A DNA stretch of 64,000 bases from Apostichopus japonicus (lineage: Eukaryota; Echinodermata; Holothuroidea; Aspidochirotida; Stichopodidae), in the NCBI RefSeq assembly GCF_037975245.1, contig NC_092574.1, forward strand, positions 21,229,713 to 21,293,712. Direction: 5' to 3'. Positions 37,466 to 49,325 of the stretch are shown here, one piece after another (position 1 is the first letter of the stretch; every line of letters starts with the position of its first letter). The notes below the pieces were generated by a model, which saw nothing but the letters and a program-made list of their open reading frames with translations, did no database searches and was not told the origin of the DNA. The translations under genes and the position numbers were made by a program.

Positions 37466-38139
37466 AAGTAAAGACAAAGGGACAATGCCTAGTTTAGCCT
37501 CCAGTCAGTCTCAAATCCTATTAGTAGATAATTACTCTCTAATTAACCTCTGTGTTCTCATGCCTCTCTACAACACACCTTTCCCTTTTCTCCAAATTAA
37601 AGAGAAGATGAAAAAGGAAAACCATCTAGTTAAGCCTGTTGCAACTAAGTGAGAAATCATAAAAGAACTGTTTGTATGTATTAAACTTTCTACCTTTTAG
37701 TCTAGATGTAAAATATATCAGACTAAGATCCTGAAACATCTCTGGTTAATATTTAATATCATTGTTGATATGAACACTGACATATATCTCGGTGGGAGGT
37801 TAATTAGGGACTTCCTTTGTACAATCAATCACCCTACATACAGTACACACCTGTCAGGACATTCACCATGACATCGTTCATACCGTCTTGCGATTACTTA
37901 CGACACCACTCGGATTTTATAATGTCTGTGGGCAGATAGGCCAAGTACTGACTAGCACGTACTGTATGTGTGTGCGTAACATGACCGTTGAATACCAACT
38001 TATTGTGTCTTGTTTTCAAATTACAATCATCGACTGTTGTAACAACAACAACAAAACATGAGAAATTTACCGTGCTCTATAAAATGTATGATAGACAAAG
38101 ATTCAAGTAAGTGAAACATTCCATTTCTTGATAGTGTGC

Positions 38140-38144
38140 ATATA

Positions 38145-38212
<68 letters not shown>
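38140..38212. repeat. TA microsatellite, longest in the window
   Basis: About 73 bp of alternating AT with a single TACATA interruption at 38161-38166. Any reading frame across it (YIYIYI) is spurious. Confidence 0.95.
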
Positions 38213-38214
<2 letters not shown>

Positions 38215-38365
38215 AACTGTTCTTTCAATTTCTGGTCAAAGCATTGTATGTTAATCATACTCAAATTAAGAGCTCAAATGTTTACAATATATGCAAGATA
38301 TGCAATTGGTTATACGTAGGCCTACCTGAGATAACATGCTTCTTTCAAAGAGCATTAGTTTTATA

Positions 38366-38403
38366 TTTTTATTTTATTTTATTTTATTTTATTTATTTTT
38401 TTC
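38366..38403. repeat. ATTTT pentanucleotide repeat
   Basis: Consecutive ATTTT units on the plus strand with minor variation. Confidence 0.85.
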
Positions 38404-39152
38404 GTTTCATGTTTTTTTTTGTAGTCCTACCTATTGCTACATTGTAAGAAGAAATTACATAATTTATATGTTAATATCCTTAACTTGCAGATGAGTGTAA
38501 AAGGCTGACCAGGACATAATTTATCAAGATGCTATGCAAAATAGGCAAATTGCTATACAATTGCAAAGGTGTTTATAGCCGGGTTTTTATTGTACACAGG
38601 ACCATATAAGTATAGTATATAGACAACAGAGTATAGTCAAGAATATTATTTGAAATAAAAAATTTATATTGGTACCAGGCCCGACACCAGAGTTCAATTT
38701 TGTCTACTGATATCCGATCTATGGATGGGTCTAATAGAGTGACATCCCCACCCTCTGTGAGAAATTGTTTCAATAAAGGGGCTCAGATGCAAAATGTTGC
38801 TGTCGTTTCCATAATTTTAATCTGCATTAATAAGTGGTAGAATTAAATTAAATTTTTGGTAGTTTATACCACTTTGCATGTGTATTAAATGAACAGTACA
38901 AGCCACATGGAAGAAATCCTAAACCCCCTTCCCCTTGGGATATGACCCCCACCCCCACACCCCCCCCCCGAATGGTACTATATGACATATCAGCAGCTAC
39001 GTGCTGCCTGAAATAGCCCGTCAATTCAAAGCATTTGCATGACCTTGTTTTTATGTAGTGGTCCTTGCATTGACTTGTTATTAATCACGATAATGTTCCC
39101 AGGAACAGATTTTCAGCAAATTCATGAGCTATATGAGCAGAGGAGCCTTATG

Positions 39153-39213
39153 CATTCATGAATTGATCATGACATAAGTTTGCATTCATGAATTATCCAT
39201 GACATAAATTTGG
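39153..39213. repeat. 30-bp tandem duplication
   Basis: GCATTCATGAATT..TCATGACATAA is present twice head to tail. Confidence 0.8.
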
Positions 39214-39377
39214 AGAACAAGAAGAACATGGAGAAGAGAAAATATAGTAGTCTTGAGTAGAATGGAGCAGTAGTATGAATAGTACCTGGTAGTGTGTCAA
39301 GTCACATATATATATACACACTCTCGATAAGAACATTTGTAAAGGTGCAAAAACTTGAGTATACCTAACTGTTCAGA

Positions 39378-39450
39378 TACATTAATAGAAACATTAATAG
39401 ATACATTAATAGATATATTAATAGATAAATTGATAGATGAATTAATAGAT
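39378..39450. repeat. 12-bp repeat ATTAATAGATAC
   Basis: Six to seven units of ATTAATAGATA plus C/T/A, with single-base variants. Confidence 0.85.
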
Positions 39451-40833
39451 ATACAATACCCTTAATAGGTACAATAATCTGGTGATAATAGCTTAAAGGT
39501 AGAGTTTCTTTGTACCCCTCCTGTCGTATATTGTAGTTATATTCTCTTTCCTGTTATTTGCTCTTCCCTACTTGTTTACTGATAAGAGCCATGAATCAAA
39601 AATAAAAGGAAAACAAAGAAAAAGAATTGAAAAGTAAAAAGTGCTAATCTCTGGAGGGCTCCTTTAAGATAAAATCGATGATGACGTCAGCTCCCAAGTG
39701 CTGACCATTAAATTAATGTTAATCCATTGTTTTATCAATTCTAATAATTCAACCAAAATATCTTCTTTTAACTTATCATAAGCAACAAAACATTGTCTTT
39801 GACAAATTTGTTAAATATTGTTAAAGAAGTCATTTTAATAAAAGTCTTATGTTATCCCTGATTGCAGCTGAGTAACTGACATAATGGTCTGTGTATTAGA
39901 CTATGATGTCCAGCCACTTTAATTGATAGGCCTCAGATGTTAAAAGGGTCATTTCCCAAATATTAAAAGTGGTATACCAAATACAACCTAGAATGATAGC
40001 AGTGTCATCTAACTGTCTGCAAAATATCAAACTTAATTTTGTGGGCTAATATCATCATTAAGTATTTAATAATATACTTTGAGGGTGTAAGTACCCAATT
40101 ATATGTGGATATTATTAGATGGCTTTAATTATTAAGCCCAACTTTAAATTACAACTTTAATTAGCCATTAGATTTAAATCGGTCCAGGCATTAAACTTGT
40201 CCATATCTCAAATTAATTTCTTTAAATTTTTAATGACTAAAACAACTGCGACCCCTTGTAAATTGATTTGATTGGAGTTTATGACTTGAATATATAGTAA
40301 TTACATATCTAGCCTACATTTACTGGTCTTAGGCATGTCAAGATCATTAAAACCGGAGCAGCGATAGCAGTGTTGTTGTCTAAGTATTGACGGATTAATT
40401 GCCATATTATAATTGATGATGCAGGCAGCATCTATGCACAGTGGAAAGATATATTGCCTAGCGAGCTGTGTTGAAACAGCAGTTGTAATGTTCGAAGACA
40501 GATGTGCAACGATAGAGTCAGCTCAGTCTCGTGGAATAATTGGCTTTCGATGGTGTTATGTAACATGGCTATCTCTTAATATGCATCAAACATCTAATTT
40601 CTTGTAAATAAAGATTGGAATTTGCATAATATGACTAAATTTGCAACACTTCTGACACAGTATAAAATGTTTACAGAGCATTCCAAAAATTTAATGTCAG
40701 AGATAAATGGTGCTGAAATGTCATTCAAGGTCCACTCTGTTGTTTGTCATATGAAGTTAAAAGAAGCCCCTGTTTTTTTTTTTGGTGTGGTTATTAAAAT
40801 TTCTAAGATATAATGAATCAACATTATCATTTT

Positions 40834-40875
40834 GGCCCACATTTAGTTAAGACCACACGATCATAAATGTGGGCC
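40834..40875. repeat. Perfect 12-bp hairpin beside the fold-back element
   Basis: GGCCCACATTTA at 40834-40845 is the exact reverse complement of TAAATGTGGGCC at 40864-40875, with an 18-nt loop. It lies 22 bp left of the fold-back element and may be part of a larger composite. It could form a cruciform or an RNA hairpin if transcribed. Confidence 0.7.
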
Positions 40876-40897
40876 TTATAAATCTGCTTTATTGGCT

Positions 40898-41222
40898 CCA
40901 ATTATAGCACGCTATAGCTAGGAAAGTTTTGTGATTACGTAAATCGACATGCCACGGTCTTCAATCGGCATTCAGGCTCAACAATTAGCCTGCATAGCTT
41001 CTTAACACCATTAGGCTCTTTGTGTAAACACTGTGTGGACATATGTTCATGTCTACAGTGTAGTTAATCATACATTATTCACACAAAGACCCTCATGCAA
41101 GAAAAAATATGTGGCAGGCGTTGCAGACTAATTGCTAAAAAGAGGTCATTTTACGACCTAGGCAGGTCGATTTATAATACGTAATCTCAAGAAACCTTTC
41201 CATGATAGCGTGCTATAGTTGG
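40898..41222. mobile_element. Fold-back / MITE-like element with ~60-bp inverted ends
   Basis: The left end (40898-40953) reads CCAATTATAGCACGCTAT, then a GATTACGTAAATCGAC block. The right end (41161-41222) is its imperfect reverse complement with small indels, giving a long potential stem. The centre holds further inverted pieces (TCTTTGTGT near 41010 against ACACAAAGA near 41081). I cannot define a target duplication with confidence, so the superfamily is unknown. Confidence 0.65.
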
Positions 41223-42130
41223 GTTCTATACAGCTGACCTTTAAGGGAGCATTTCAGAGATTTAGCATAAGTATCAAGAAAATTTGAATATCATGAAAAG
41301 GAAAATAGCTGAAGACACATTACTTAGCACTGAAAACATTTTTTCGGTTCTTCTTCTTGGACATTGATATAAAAAACGAAAACCAAACTTTTGCCTTAAG
41401 TCATCCTTTTATGATTCAACCCACTTGAAAGTTCCTTGTTAAGGATGAAGTATAAAAACACCTTGAAGAAACTGCGATATAAAAGAGTGGTTTCTTCCTC
41501 GAAGAAGAGAAGAATCGCCTGCGCATGATATGAATTAAAATAATTCTAACGGTATTGACGTCACCGTTTCTCATCGAGCAGAAAAAAAAGGAGGAAAAAA
41601 AAAAATATTCTCCTAAATATTTGTCACCAACACTGTGTGGGTTGTATGCCCATGTGACAATGGTTATTCATGGTGTTCAACAGCCCTAGCATCAATGTCA
41701 TGAATAAGAGTTGACGGACTAGGTTTTCCTGGAAGGTCTTACATTTTATTTACATTTTCAAACTGTTTGCTTCAATCCACTCGGCAAAAGAGGATCACGA
41801 GATCTATGTTTCCTGAGAGGCTTAGCGCAACGTTTGCAGTTTTGTCAAATGTTGTTTCAATTTTGTTTTTGATCTTCATTACATTCCTGTATTCTTGGCT
41901 CTGTAATTGATTGTGGTGGGTTTAACTGTTTCTTTGTTTTCCGCTGTCTTTCTGAGCATTTTAGCCAATTGATAATTACTAAAGGTAAGTTTTGTTGTTG
42001 TTTTATTATCATGAATAAAAGTAGATTAAAGTAAATACTGTAGTCACAAAACAATCTTTGGATATTTTAGAGATTTAGAACTGTTAAGAAACCAATGCTA
42101 TATCAGTCCAGTTTTCCATTTCTTCTTTCT

Positions 42131-42330
42131 TATGACTTTCATATTTTGTGTGTGTTTGTGTGTGTATGTATGTGTGTATTATTATTGTCTGTGTGATTGG
42201 TAAAGTCTAAGTCTAAAGTGCTAACACTCTGGCATTTACCACTGAGCTAAACACTCCTATGACTTTCATATTTTGTGTTTGTATGTATGTATATGTGTTT
42301 TAATGTCTGTGTGACTTGTTAAATGGTGAT
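42131..42330. repeat. 127-bp direct duplication around the SINE head
   Basis: The unit starts TATGACTTTCATATTTTG at 42131 and again at 42258. Each is followed by a TG/TATG-rich stretch and a TGTCTGTGTGA block. The second copy lacks the SINE head. See the SINE-head entry for the two possible explanations. Confidence 0.6.
42150..42257 (-). mobile_element. Short tRNA-derived SINE head of a different subtype
   Basis: On the minus strand from 42257 it reads GGAGTGTTTAGCTCAGTGG (A box), then a sequence unlike the main family, then an ATAATAATACACACATACAT-type tail. The 21-bp sequence TATGACTTTCATATTTTGTG plus T occurs on both sides (42131 and 42258). That could be a target duplication, but similarity continues for about 50 bp into the right side, so a local tandem duplication is also possible. 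Confidence 0.5.
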
Positions 42331-42726
42331 CCCTGGAATATCAGAGGTTCATAATTGAAAGTGACTGGAGAATTTAAGCTAAAACAGTACACTCGCTGCA
42401 AACCATTTGATAATGTCCCTCATAATTACAAATACACAGAAGCAATTTAAAAGCACTCGGCTGTTGATGGCCTCATGCAAAAAACCATATCTCCAATGCA
42501 TTATCACTTGAAAGAAGCTTGGTGTCGGAAAGTCATATCTAAAGAGGCTTTTACGGTACTGTTTTCATACGAAGGTATAAAGAGGTCATGTTTTGATGGA
42601 GTTATTAGCATTTATAAATTACAATGGATGTTATTAAAAAAAATTTTTTTTATCAACCCTACCAGTTCTCTGCCATCATCAAGTTGCCCTTAATTGGCAG
42701 CATGCCAGACGATTTGCCTATGTTAA

Positions 42727-43086
42727 AGGCATTGAAGACTCGCCCCAAACAGCGTGCCGCCATCTTCAAAAAGTTAACTTTCTGTTGCTTGCAAGTGAAG
42801 TTTTCTCTTGTCGCTACAAAATGCAGACAGTAATAAAACGTGATACCTTGTGATCTTTAGCTGGACCTGAGATGTCCATCGCTGTATGGTTTGTACAGTG
42901 TGCTGTGGGTATTGACCGCAGCTGTGTGTACTGACTGTACACTAGTGTCTAATTACCGACGGTAGCAAGCTGTGTGTGTATTTTCTGGGATCGATGGTGG
43001 TGTCTAACACTTCTGTTACACCTCATTCGAAACTAGGTCAGATTACCGGCATTAGACGTTTCTTTTTGCGCGAGTCTTCACACCCT
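42727..43086 (-). mobile_element. TTAA-flanked MITE, copy 2
   Basis: This 360-bp reverse-complement relative of the element at 8916 is bounded by TTAA at 42723-42726 and 43087-43090. Its termini are AGGCATTGAAGACTCGCCCC and, from the other end, AGGGTGTGAAGACTCGCGC. The two copies align end to end with scattered substitutions and small indels. This supports two independent insertions of one non-autonomous family rather than a segmental inversion, because the flanks are unrelated. Confidence 0.85.
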
Positions 43087-43090
43087 TTAA

Positions 43091-45179
43091 GTTTATTGTC
43101 TTAAAACCCTATATGCAGCTATATAAATGAAACGTACATTCTCATTTCATCATCTTACCATTTGTTGATATGTAACATATCAACACTAACCCTCTGTTTA
43201 AACGCATCCTTTAAATTCAATGAAAAAAGGTAAAAATAAAGAAATAAATTTGATAAGAAAAAAATATCCTTTAAATTCCATATGGATCGGCATTATTAGT
43301 GCAGTCGACATTCGTATTTATGACAGATTAAAAAACCTTCGGTCGAACTGAATGTCAGCTAAATGTGTTGATCCCGTAGGGATCAAAGTGACCGATAAAC
43401 ATAACTGAACTAGTTTACCATGAGTCATAAACCATGCTTTGAAAAAAAATTTGACACCAAAAATCATATACAACAACATACCCCTCATCAGAACAAAGTA
43501 ATTATGGAGCATTAAAGGCGTTATAAATCTGCTGTTTACTAACTCTCGAATAGAGCCGCGAATAATTCACAGTTCAAACTTTGTGCAGTAGTTTTATAGG
43601 AATTTATTAAGCTTATAAAATACTACGGTTTCTGCGTTAAAAAAACACCTGCTTTATATCTTTGGAACTTGCACAGCAATGTAACCACTTTGCATTTTAG
43701 CATTTTGCGATGCAAAACTGGATAAATGATTCCCTGTAGAAAGTCATGACTATGTTAAGCTGTAATAATTGACAAACACTGCCAATTATAAGCTATCAGA
43801 GTAACAAATTAGACCCACGGTACAGCCACATGTAATTATCAAGTTATAATGGCCTAATTCTCAGAGTGTCAGTTCCCCTGTGGTGTAACTAACAAGATTT
43901 TCTTAGCAGGACCTGGCCAAAAGCAGTTCCTCTAATATATGCCTCTGGCATTATCATTTGCTCGCTCAGACAACAGTCACGCTCTTCCGTAATTTATTGC
44001 ACCAAATGAAGATAACAGCATCATCTAGTTTCCATAGCCCAGTTATACGGTTGGCTTCGAATCCACATGCATATCACATATGGGGATCTTGTGTTGAATG
44101 TAGAGCTATGTATACATGTATGTGGAAAATATGGAAGGTCAATATTACATACATGTTTCAAAATACAACAGAATTATTGGCATCAAAAATTTGGTTGCGA
44201 TTCTATCAGATGGTTTGTCAACTGTGATTTGCATTGATATTATCTATTGAACAATGTACACTGTTCTTATAAATAAACAAGTTGATTATCAGCCTGAATG
44301 GTCATTAAGCCTAATGCTATATATTCATGCTGTTTGCAGTTGTTTACGATTCTTTTGTAAGGCATTTACAGTTGATGAAATGTATTCGTTAATCGCCCAC
44401 ACACCCACAATAAACAAACTCTCTTGAAATTAAAATATCGTAAATTTCTATCATTTCAGTTGAGAGGGAGAATATGTTCCATATACTTCTGTATATCTAT
44501 ATATGAACATGTTCAATTTTTTTGGGGGGGGGGGGTTCTTCAGTTCTAACATGTTTTCTACATTTATTGCTAAATTGCATTGTAAATCAACAGGGGAGGA
44601 GTTGCAAACGTAGTCGTCTCTGCTCAGATATGCTCTAGTGTTTTTCTTTGGAGTCACATGATCAGCTCTCTCTTGGATGTACTACCCTGCATTAGGACTC
44701 TTTTTGTCACTCAGTCTGAGTTAGTTAATTTAGTCACTTGCTGTAAAGCGATGGGGAAGAAGAAGAAGAAATAGGCATTAGATGAAGATTCGTCAAGTGA
44801 GAATAAGAGGAGAGTTACTCATGTAGGGCCTCTAGGAGAAAAGTCATCTCTGATCAGATGAAGAGAGAGAGAGAGAGGTTCGCTAGTGTCGAGCTTTGGA
44901 GGGTAGCTTGACGAGGCGAGAGGTTTTTGAGGACAACTCAGATTGAAATTTCCAGGATTTTAATTTATAAATCAGCTAGAATGATAAGCAAAATGAAGAA
45001 GAATTTAATAAAGTTTACAAGCTATCTCAATGTTTCTAGAATATTAAAATTTTATTCAAAGTACTGCTAATTATGTCCATGTCTATAGCTATGTTAATAC
45101 ATAAGTCAGCTGGTTATATTTGCATAATTTTCCAGAGTTTGTTCGATTTTCTCTTGATGGTAATGCTATTATAGTCATT
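43091..45179. other. Non-coding stretch
   Basis: It has a G run near 44524-44534. A purine-rich segment at 44750-44900 starts ATGGGGAAGAAGAAG but stops after seven codons; it resembles lysine-rich starts of some element ORFs but cannot be assigned. Confidence 0.45.
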
Positions 45180-45958
45180 AACATGATAATAAGACTATAG
45201 TATCATTGATACTGGGATACTAAGTCTATATAGTATCATTAATACTGGGATAATAAGTCTATAGTATCATTATTACTGGGATAGTCAGTCTATAGTATCA
45301 TTGATACTGAGATAATAAGTCTATAGTATCATTGATACTGGGATACTAAGTATATAGTATCATTAATACTGGGAGAATAAGTCTTTAGTATCATTGATAC
45401 TGGGAGAATAAGTCTATAGTATCATTGATACTGGGATACTAAGTCTATATAGTATCATTGATACTGGGATACTAAGTCTGTAGTATCATTAATACTGGGA
45501 TAGTAAGTCTGTAGTATCATTGATACTGGGAGAATAAGTCTATAGTATCATTGATACTGGTATTATAAGTATATATAGTATCATTAATACTGGGAGAATA
45601 AGTCTATAGTATTATTGATAATCATTAATAACGGGATAAAAAGTCTATTGTATCATTAATACTGGGATAGTAAGTCTATAGTATCATTGATACTGGAATA
45701 ATGAGTCTATAGTATCATTGATACTGGTATAATAAGTCTATAGTATCATTGATACTGGGATAATAAGTCTATAGTATCGTTAATAACAGGATAATAAGAC
45801 TATAGTATCATTGATACTGGGATACTAAGTCTATATAGTATCATTAATACTGGGAGAATAAGTCTATAGTATCATTGATACTGGTATAATAAGTCTATAG
45901 TATCATTGATACTGGGATAATAAGTCTATAGTATCATTAATACCGGACTACTATTAAA
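45180..45958. repeat. 31-bp minisatellite with palindromic core
   Basis: About 25 units of TAAGTCTATAGTATCATTG and ATACTGGGATAA. The core AGTATCATTGATACT is an inverted repeat (seven-bp arms about one central base), so each unit can form a hairpin and the array is nearly self-complementary. Confidence 0.93.
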
Positions 45959-46240
45959 TACTTCCTTTACTATATCAGTGCTATTGCGCTACAGTACTGT
46001 TGACATCACAGAATAATTTGTAGCTGATTTCATAAAATATGTAGTAAGCACTGCACGGTGGAGATGGAGTTTTAGTTATTCCTCCATCTTTACTTCAATA
46101 CAGATTCTACTGCATGTACATTATATATATGACTCAGTATGCTATATGTACGGAATCTGTAATATACTGTGTGCATAATGACACCTCTGTCTCGCGTAAT
46201 GAATAACGTATGTTAATTCCTGTTCACTGATCCCCCGCAG

Positions 46241-46267
46241 GCGATCCCATCTTCAGCAAGCATTCAG
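46241..46267 (+). other. Candidate 27-nt microexon (phase 1-1)
   Basis: A 27-nt segment lies between an acceptor-like TGATCCCCCGCAG and a donor CAG|GTGTGA. Its length is a multiple of three, and in phase 1 it would insert DPIFSKHS plus a split codon on each side. This would keep the frame between the 34675 donor and the 59401 acceptor. Known neuronal microexons are of this size and Fe65 genes are known for one, but that one lies in the first PTB region. This could well be chance. Confidence 0.15.
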
Positions 46268-46337
46268 GTGTGAACGTGACAGAGCCTTGTGATAAATATG
46301 TGTGATTTCACAAATTTCTGATTCAAGATTGAGTGTT

Positions 46338-46368
46338 GGGAGTGGGAGTGGGAGGGGCAGGGGTGGGA
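46338..46368 (+). other. G-quadruplex candidate
   Basis: GGGAGTGGGAGTGGGAGGGG is followed by further G runs. It fits the four-run pattern with loops of three, three and one nt. Confidence 0.55.
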
Positions 46369-46516
46369 TACATTGGGGGGAGGCAGAGAGGCACAATTTC
46401 AAGCTTGAACTGGCCCACGGGAAATTGGTGTACTAGGCTATTGATTATACTAACACAATATACAGTACTGGCCAACTCAGTACAGCCAGTGTGTAACAGG
46501 AAATGTTGATGGTACT

Positions 46517-46770
46517 GGAGTGTTAGCTCAGTGGTTAACGCCGGTGCCTTTCAATCATAAGGTCCCGAGTTCGAGTCATTCCAAGAATAATGTATCTCGT
46601 CCAGTTACAGAGTTGTTGACAATTCATAATCATGGACGTTAAATATGAATCTAAGAGACTGACTTTGGTTAGCTTGCAGCTTTGATAAGCCATTGATGGC
46701 TTCTTCGCGAGTTCCTGCTTGCAGGAGGATCTAACATACATACATGCATACACACACACATACATACATA
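46517..46770 (+). mobile_element. tRNA-derived SINE, copy 4
   Basis: This plus-strand, full-length copy starts GGAGTGTTAGCTCAGTGG at 46517, with a B box GAGTTCGAGTC. It has the shared body and a tail of TACATACATG followed by CACACACATACATACATA. Compared with copy 3, the first 3' hairpin reads CTGACTTTGGTTAG, so the stem survives through a G-T pair. A 12-nt block in the middle of the body is missing. Confidence 0.87.
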
Positions 46771-48978
46771 ATGAACATTTTGTATAAATTTATGAACAGT
46801 CGTGTATACACTTGTCATTTTACCTACCCAACGGTTCTAGCAGTTGATGTCAAAAAGGCTGAAGACAGCAGTAAGCCACCACTAGCTGACCCTGCTTTAG
46901 GACATCCTTCACGCCTCTCTTGTTCGTGTTTGGAATTTGGCATGAATCTAGGAAGGATCTGGTTTTCAAAGCCCACAGTCATTATGAGAAATTAATTCTT
47001 AACATGAGTAGAGATTTATAAAGTGCTTCGGGTAAAACATGCATAGGGAAAGCGACAAGGATATGAGTTGCAGAGGCTCTTGAAACGTGGACATTTCCAT
47101 AAGCGTTGCCTTCTTTTAGCATTCTTGAAGGGTTCCTACATTGCCAAGTACAGACAAGAAGGAAGTTAGTCATTCTGAGCCAGCATTAGATGAATATACA
47201 GAATCATCAATAAACTGATAATAAACTGATTACGTGAGGGTATGATTAATCAACAACCATCCTGGTAGGTACATCAGTTGGTTGTGTAGAGACTTCTTTT
47301 AATGATACAAACTGTTGGCAAATTACTGTAAAATGGTATTTTATTCCTCTATACAAACTGAATACTATAAATTCTATCATGACTCTTTGGAACTGATATA
47401 TAGCTTTGTTTTTATCTCTTTTTGGAAGTGATCCAAGTTGGCATATGATAGCAAGAACTGGCCTAATCTTGTTAACAAAGTCTCAAGCAAAGGGAAACAA
47501 AACTACATCAAGCTCATATCACCTCTACCTCCCCCCCCCCCACCTCCCCCCAGCTCTTAATACAATTGATTCATGGTCTTGTGTCTTTTGTTCCATTTCA
47601 AAATTATACCAGAAAATTATCAGTCTTTACAATAAATTTAAAAGGTTAAAGGTCATCAGTAAAATATGTCAAAGGTATATAACTGCCTTTGGGTTTAACT
47701 AGTGACCCTCCCAGGTGTCCCACCCTGCCACCAACATTAAGGATTGCCTAATTAGAGAATTGAATGTCTCAATGAAGAAGAAATTGCTTATCAAAGTTTG
47801 GCCAGTAAAAGGAGTTTTGAAGGTTAAGATATGAGTGACCATTATCTGACTAAATTTTGGCATATTTCAGGCCAAATGCTATTCACCTTTAAGAAAAGTG
47901 AAGCAATCTAGTACAGAATATTTGGGACGGAATTTGTTCTTGCTGGGCAGTATTTGATTAAAGTATAAATAGCCGGGTTATTAGAAGATGTTGATTGGTT
48001 GTAACCATAATATTGATACTTAATTCAGCCAGAGATGTATCCATATAACGTGTGAATACGTATGACTGTAAGTCAGAATTATGCAAATTTATAACAGACT
48101 GCAAAATATAGCTTTAACACCTCTCAGATGTCGTCATCTCTGTGACTGATGTAAACTACACCCAACATTCATGCTTTTTAGGAAATTCCAGGATTAGATT
48201 TCAAAGAAAGTTAAGGCTAATTCTCTCACCCTTTGCCGTTACTCAAAACCAAAAAGGTTTGCTTTAGTAATAGGGTGAAGCATATGAAAACCGAGAAGTC
48301 TTACGGAAATATTTTCTCACTCTATCAAAGCAAAATATTGACATTTTGTCTCGTATTTCAACTTTCAGATTTAAAAATCTCAAAAGATGGTGTTTTTGTT
48401 TTTTTTTCTTGGGCTGTTTGAAAGATTGGTGCTAAGACCCATGCAATCTCATTCACCTTGAGGATATGTATCAAAAAATTTCTTTTTTTTTTCCTTTCTC
48501 ATATAACTCGAACTTCAGGGGCTAAATCTTCAGATTTTTGGGTATTTTCAAGGATTTTTTATGGTAGATAATATTCCTATGCCAAGCCAGACTATATTTA
48601 TTCTTGACTGGGATGTAAACGATTCTCTGTGTAGTAAAGTTGAAGGAATAGAGGCAGGGGCGGCCGCAGTTTTCATCGGTAACTTTTCCTACTACAATTA
48701 GGTGTCATAGGCACATATTGCAGGTTGTTGCAATGCAGTTGAGTATAATAATATTTCATAACTATAGAGATATCAAGCTCAACAGGAGAAAATACTTTGA
48801 AACTAACAATTAAGACAAACATGAAACCTAATTAATGAGCCAAATGCCTAACACTTTCATAGCCGATGTAACCTATATACCTCTGTCTAGCTACTTTACA
48901 TATTTAGAATCGGTCAATGTTGTTTCTTAGCTTGTTAATAAACTGGCACAAATAATAAGTGCTAGCTATGATTTTCCA
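46771..48978. other. Non-coding stretch
   Basis: It has a C-rich tract near 47530-47553. No exon or repeat family is recognised. Confidence 0.5.
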
Positions 48979-49045
48979 AGAGGAGGGGGAAGTGGGAAAA
49001 GGGGAGGAGGAAGGGGGAGTGGGGAAGGAGGGGGGAGGGAGAAGG
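48979..49045 (+). other. Long polypurine, G-rich tract
   Basis: About 65 bp of almost pure A/G with many GGGG runs; a candidate for triplex or quadruplex formation. The proline/serine-rich frame read on the other strand is a compositional artefact. Confidence 0.55.
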
Positions 49046-49090
49046 ATGAGGAAGGAGAACTGAAAGAAAGATGTAAGGTTTATACAAGCT

Positions 49091-49165
49091 ATTTGAAGTA
49101 CATTAATATCCAATTTTGATTGTTTGATTGGTAAATTGATGTCTGCAGGCGTTCAGCTTTGAAAT
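49091..49165. repeat. Direct repeat A (partner at 49923-49997)
   Basis: TTTGAAGTACATTAATATCC, TGTTTGATTG and TAAATTGATGTCTG recur with few changes about 830 bp to the right. The hAT MITE copy 2 lies between the two. Confidence 0.75.
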
Positions 49166-49325
49166 ATAGTAAATACTGTCCGAGAATTTCTGGTTCCATA
49201 GAATCTACGATCATGTGACACCAGATTCAGATGTGCTAACATTTTGCTGTGTCAAAATAAAATGTGGTACTCCTTCTTGTACCTCTGATTCTGTTGCCTG
49301 TATCTAAGTTCTTTTTGTCCACATC

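Noticed and set aside
46517-46590. tRNA gene
   Set aside because: The A and B boxes and tRNA-like head belong to a repeated ~240-bp SINE; acceptor and anticodon stems are not properly paired.
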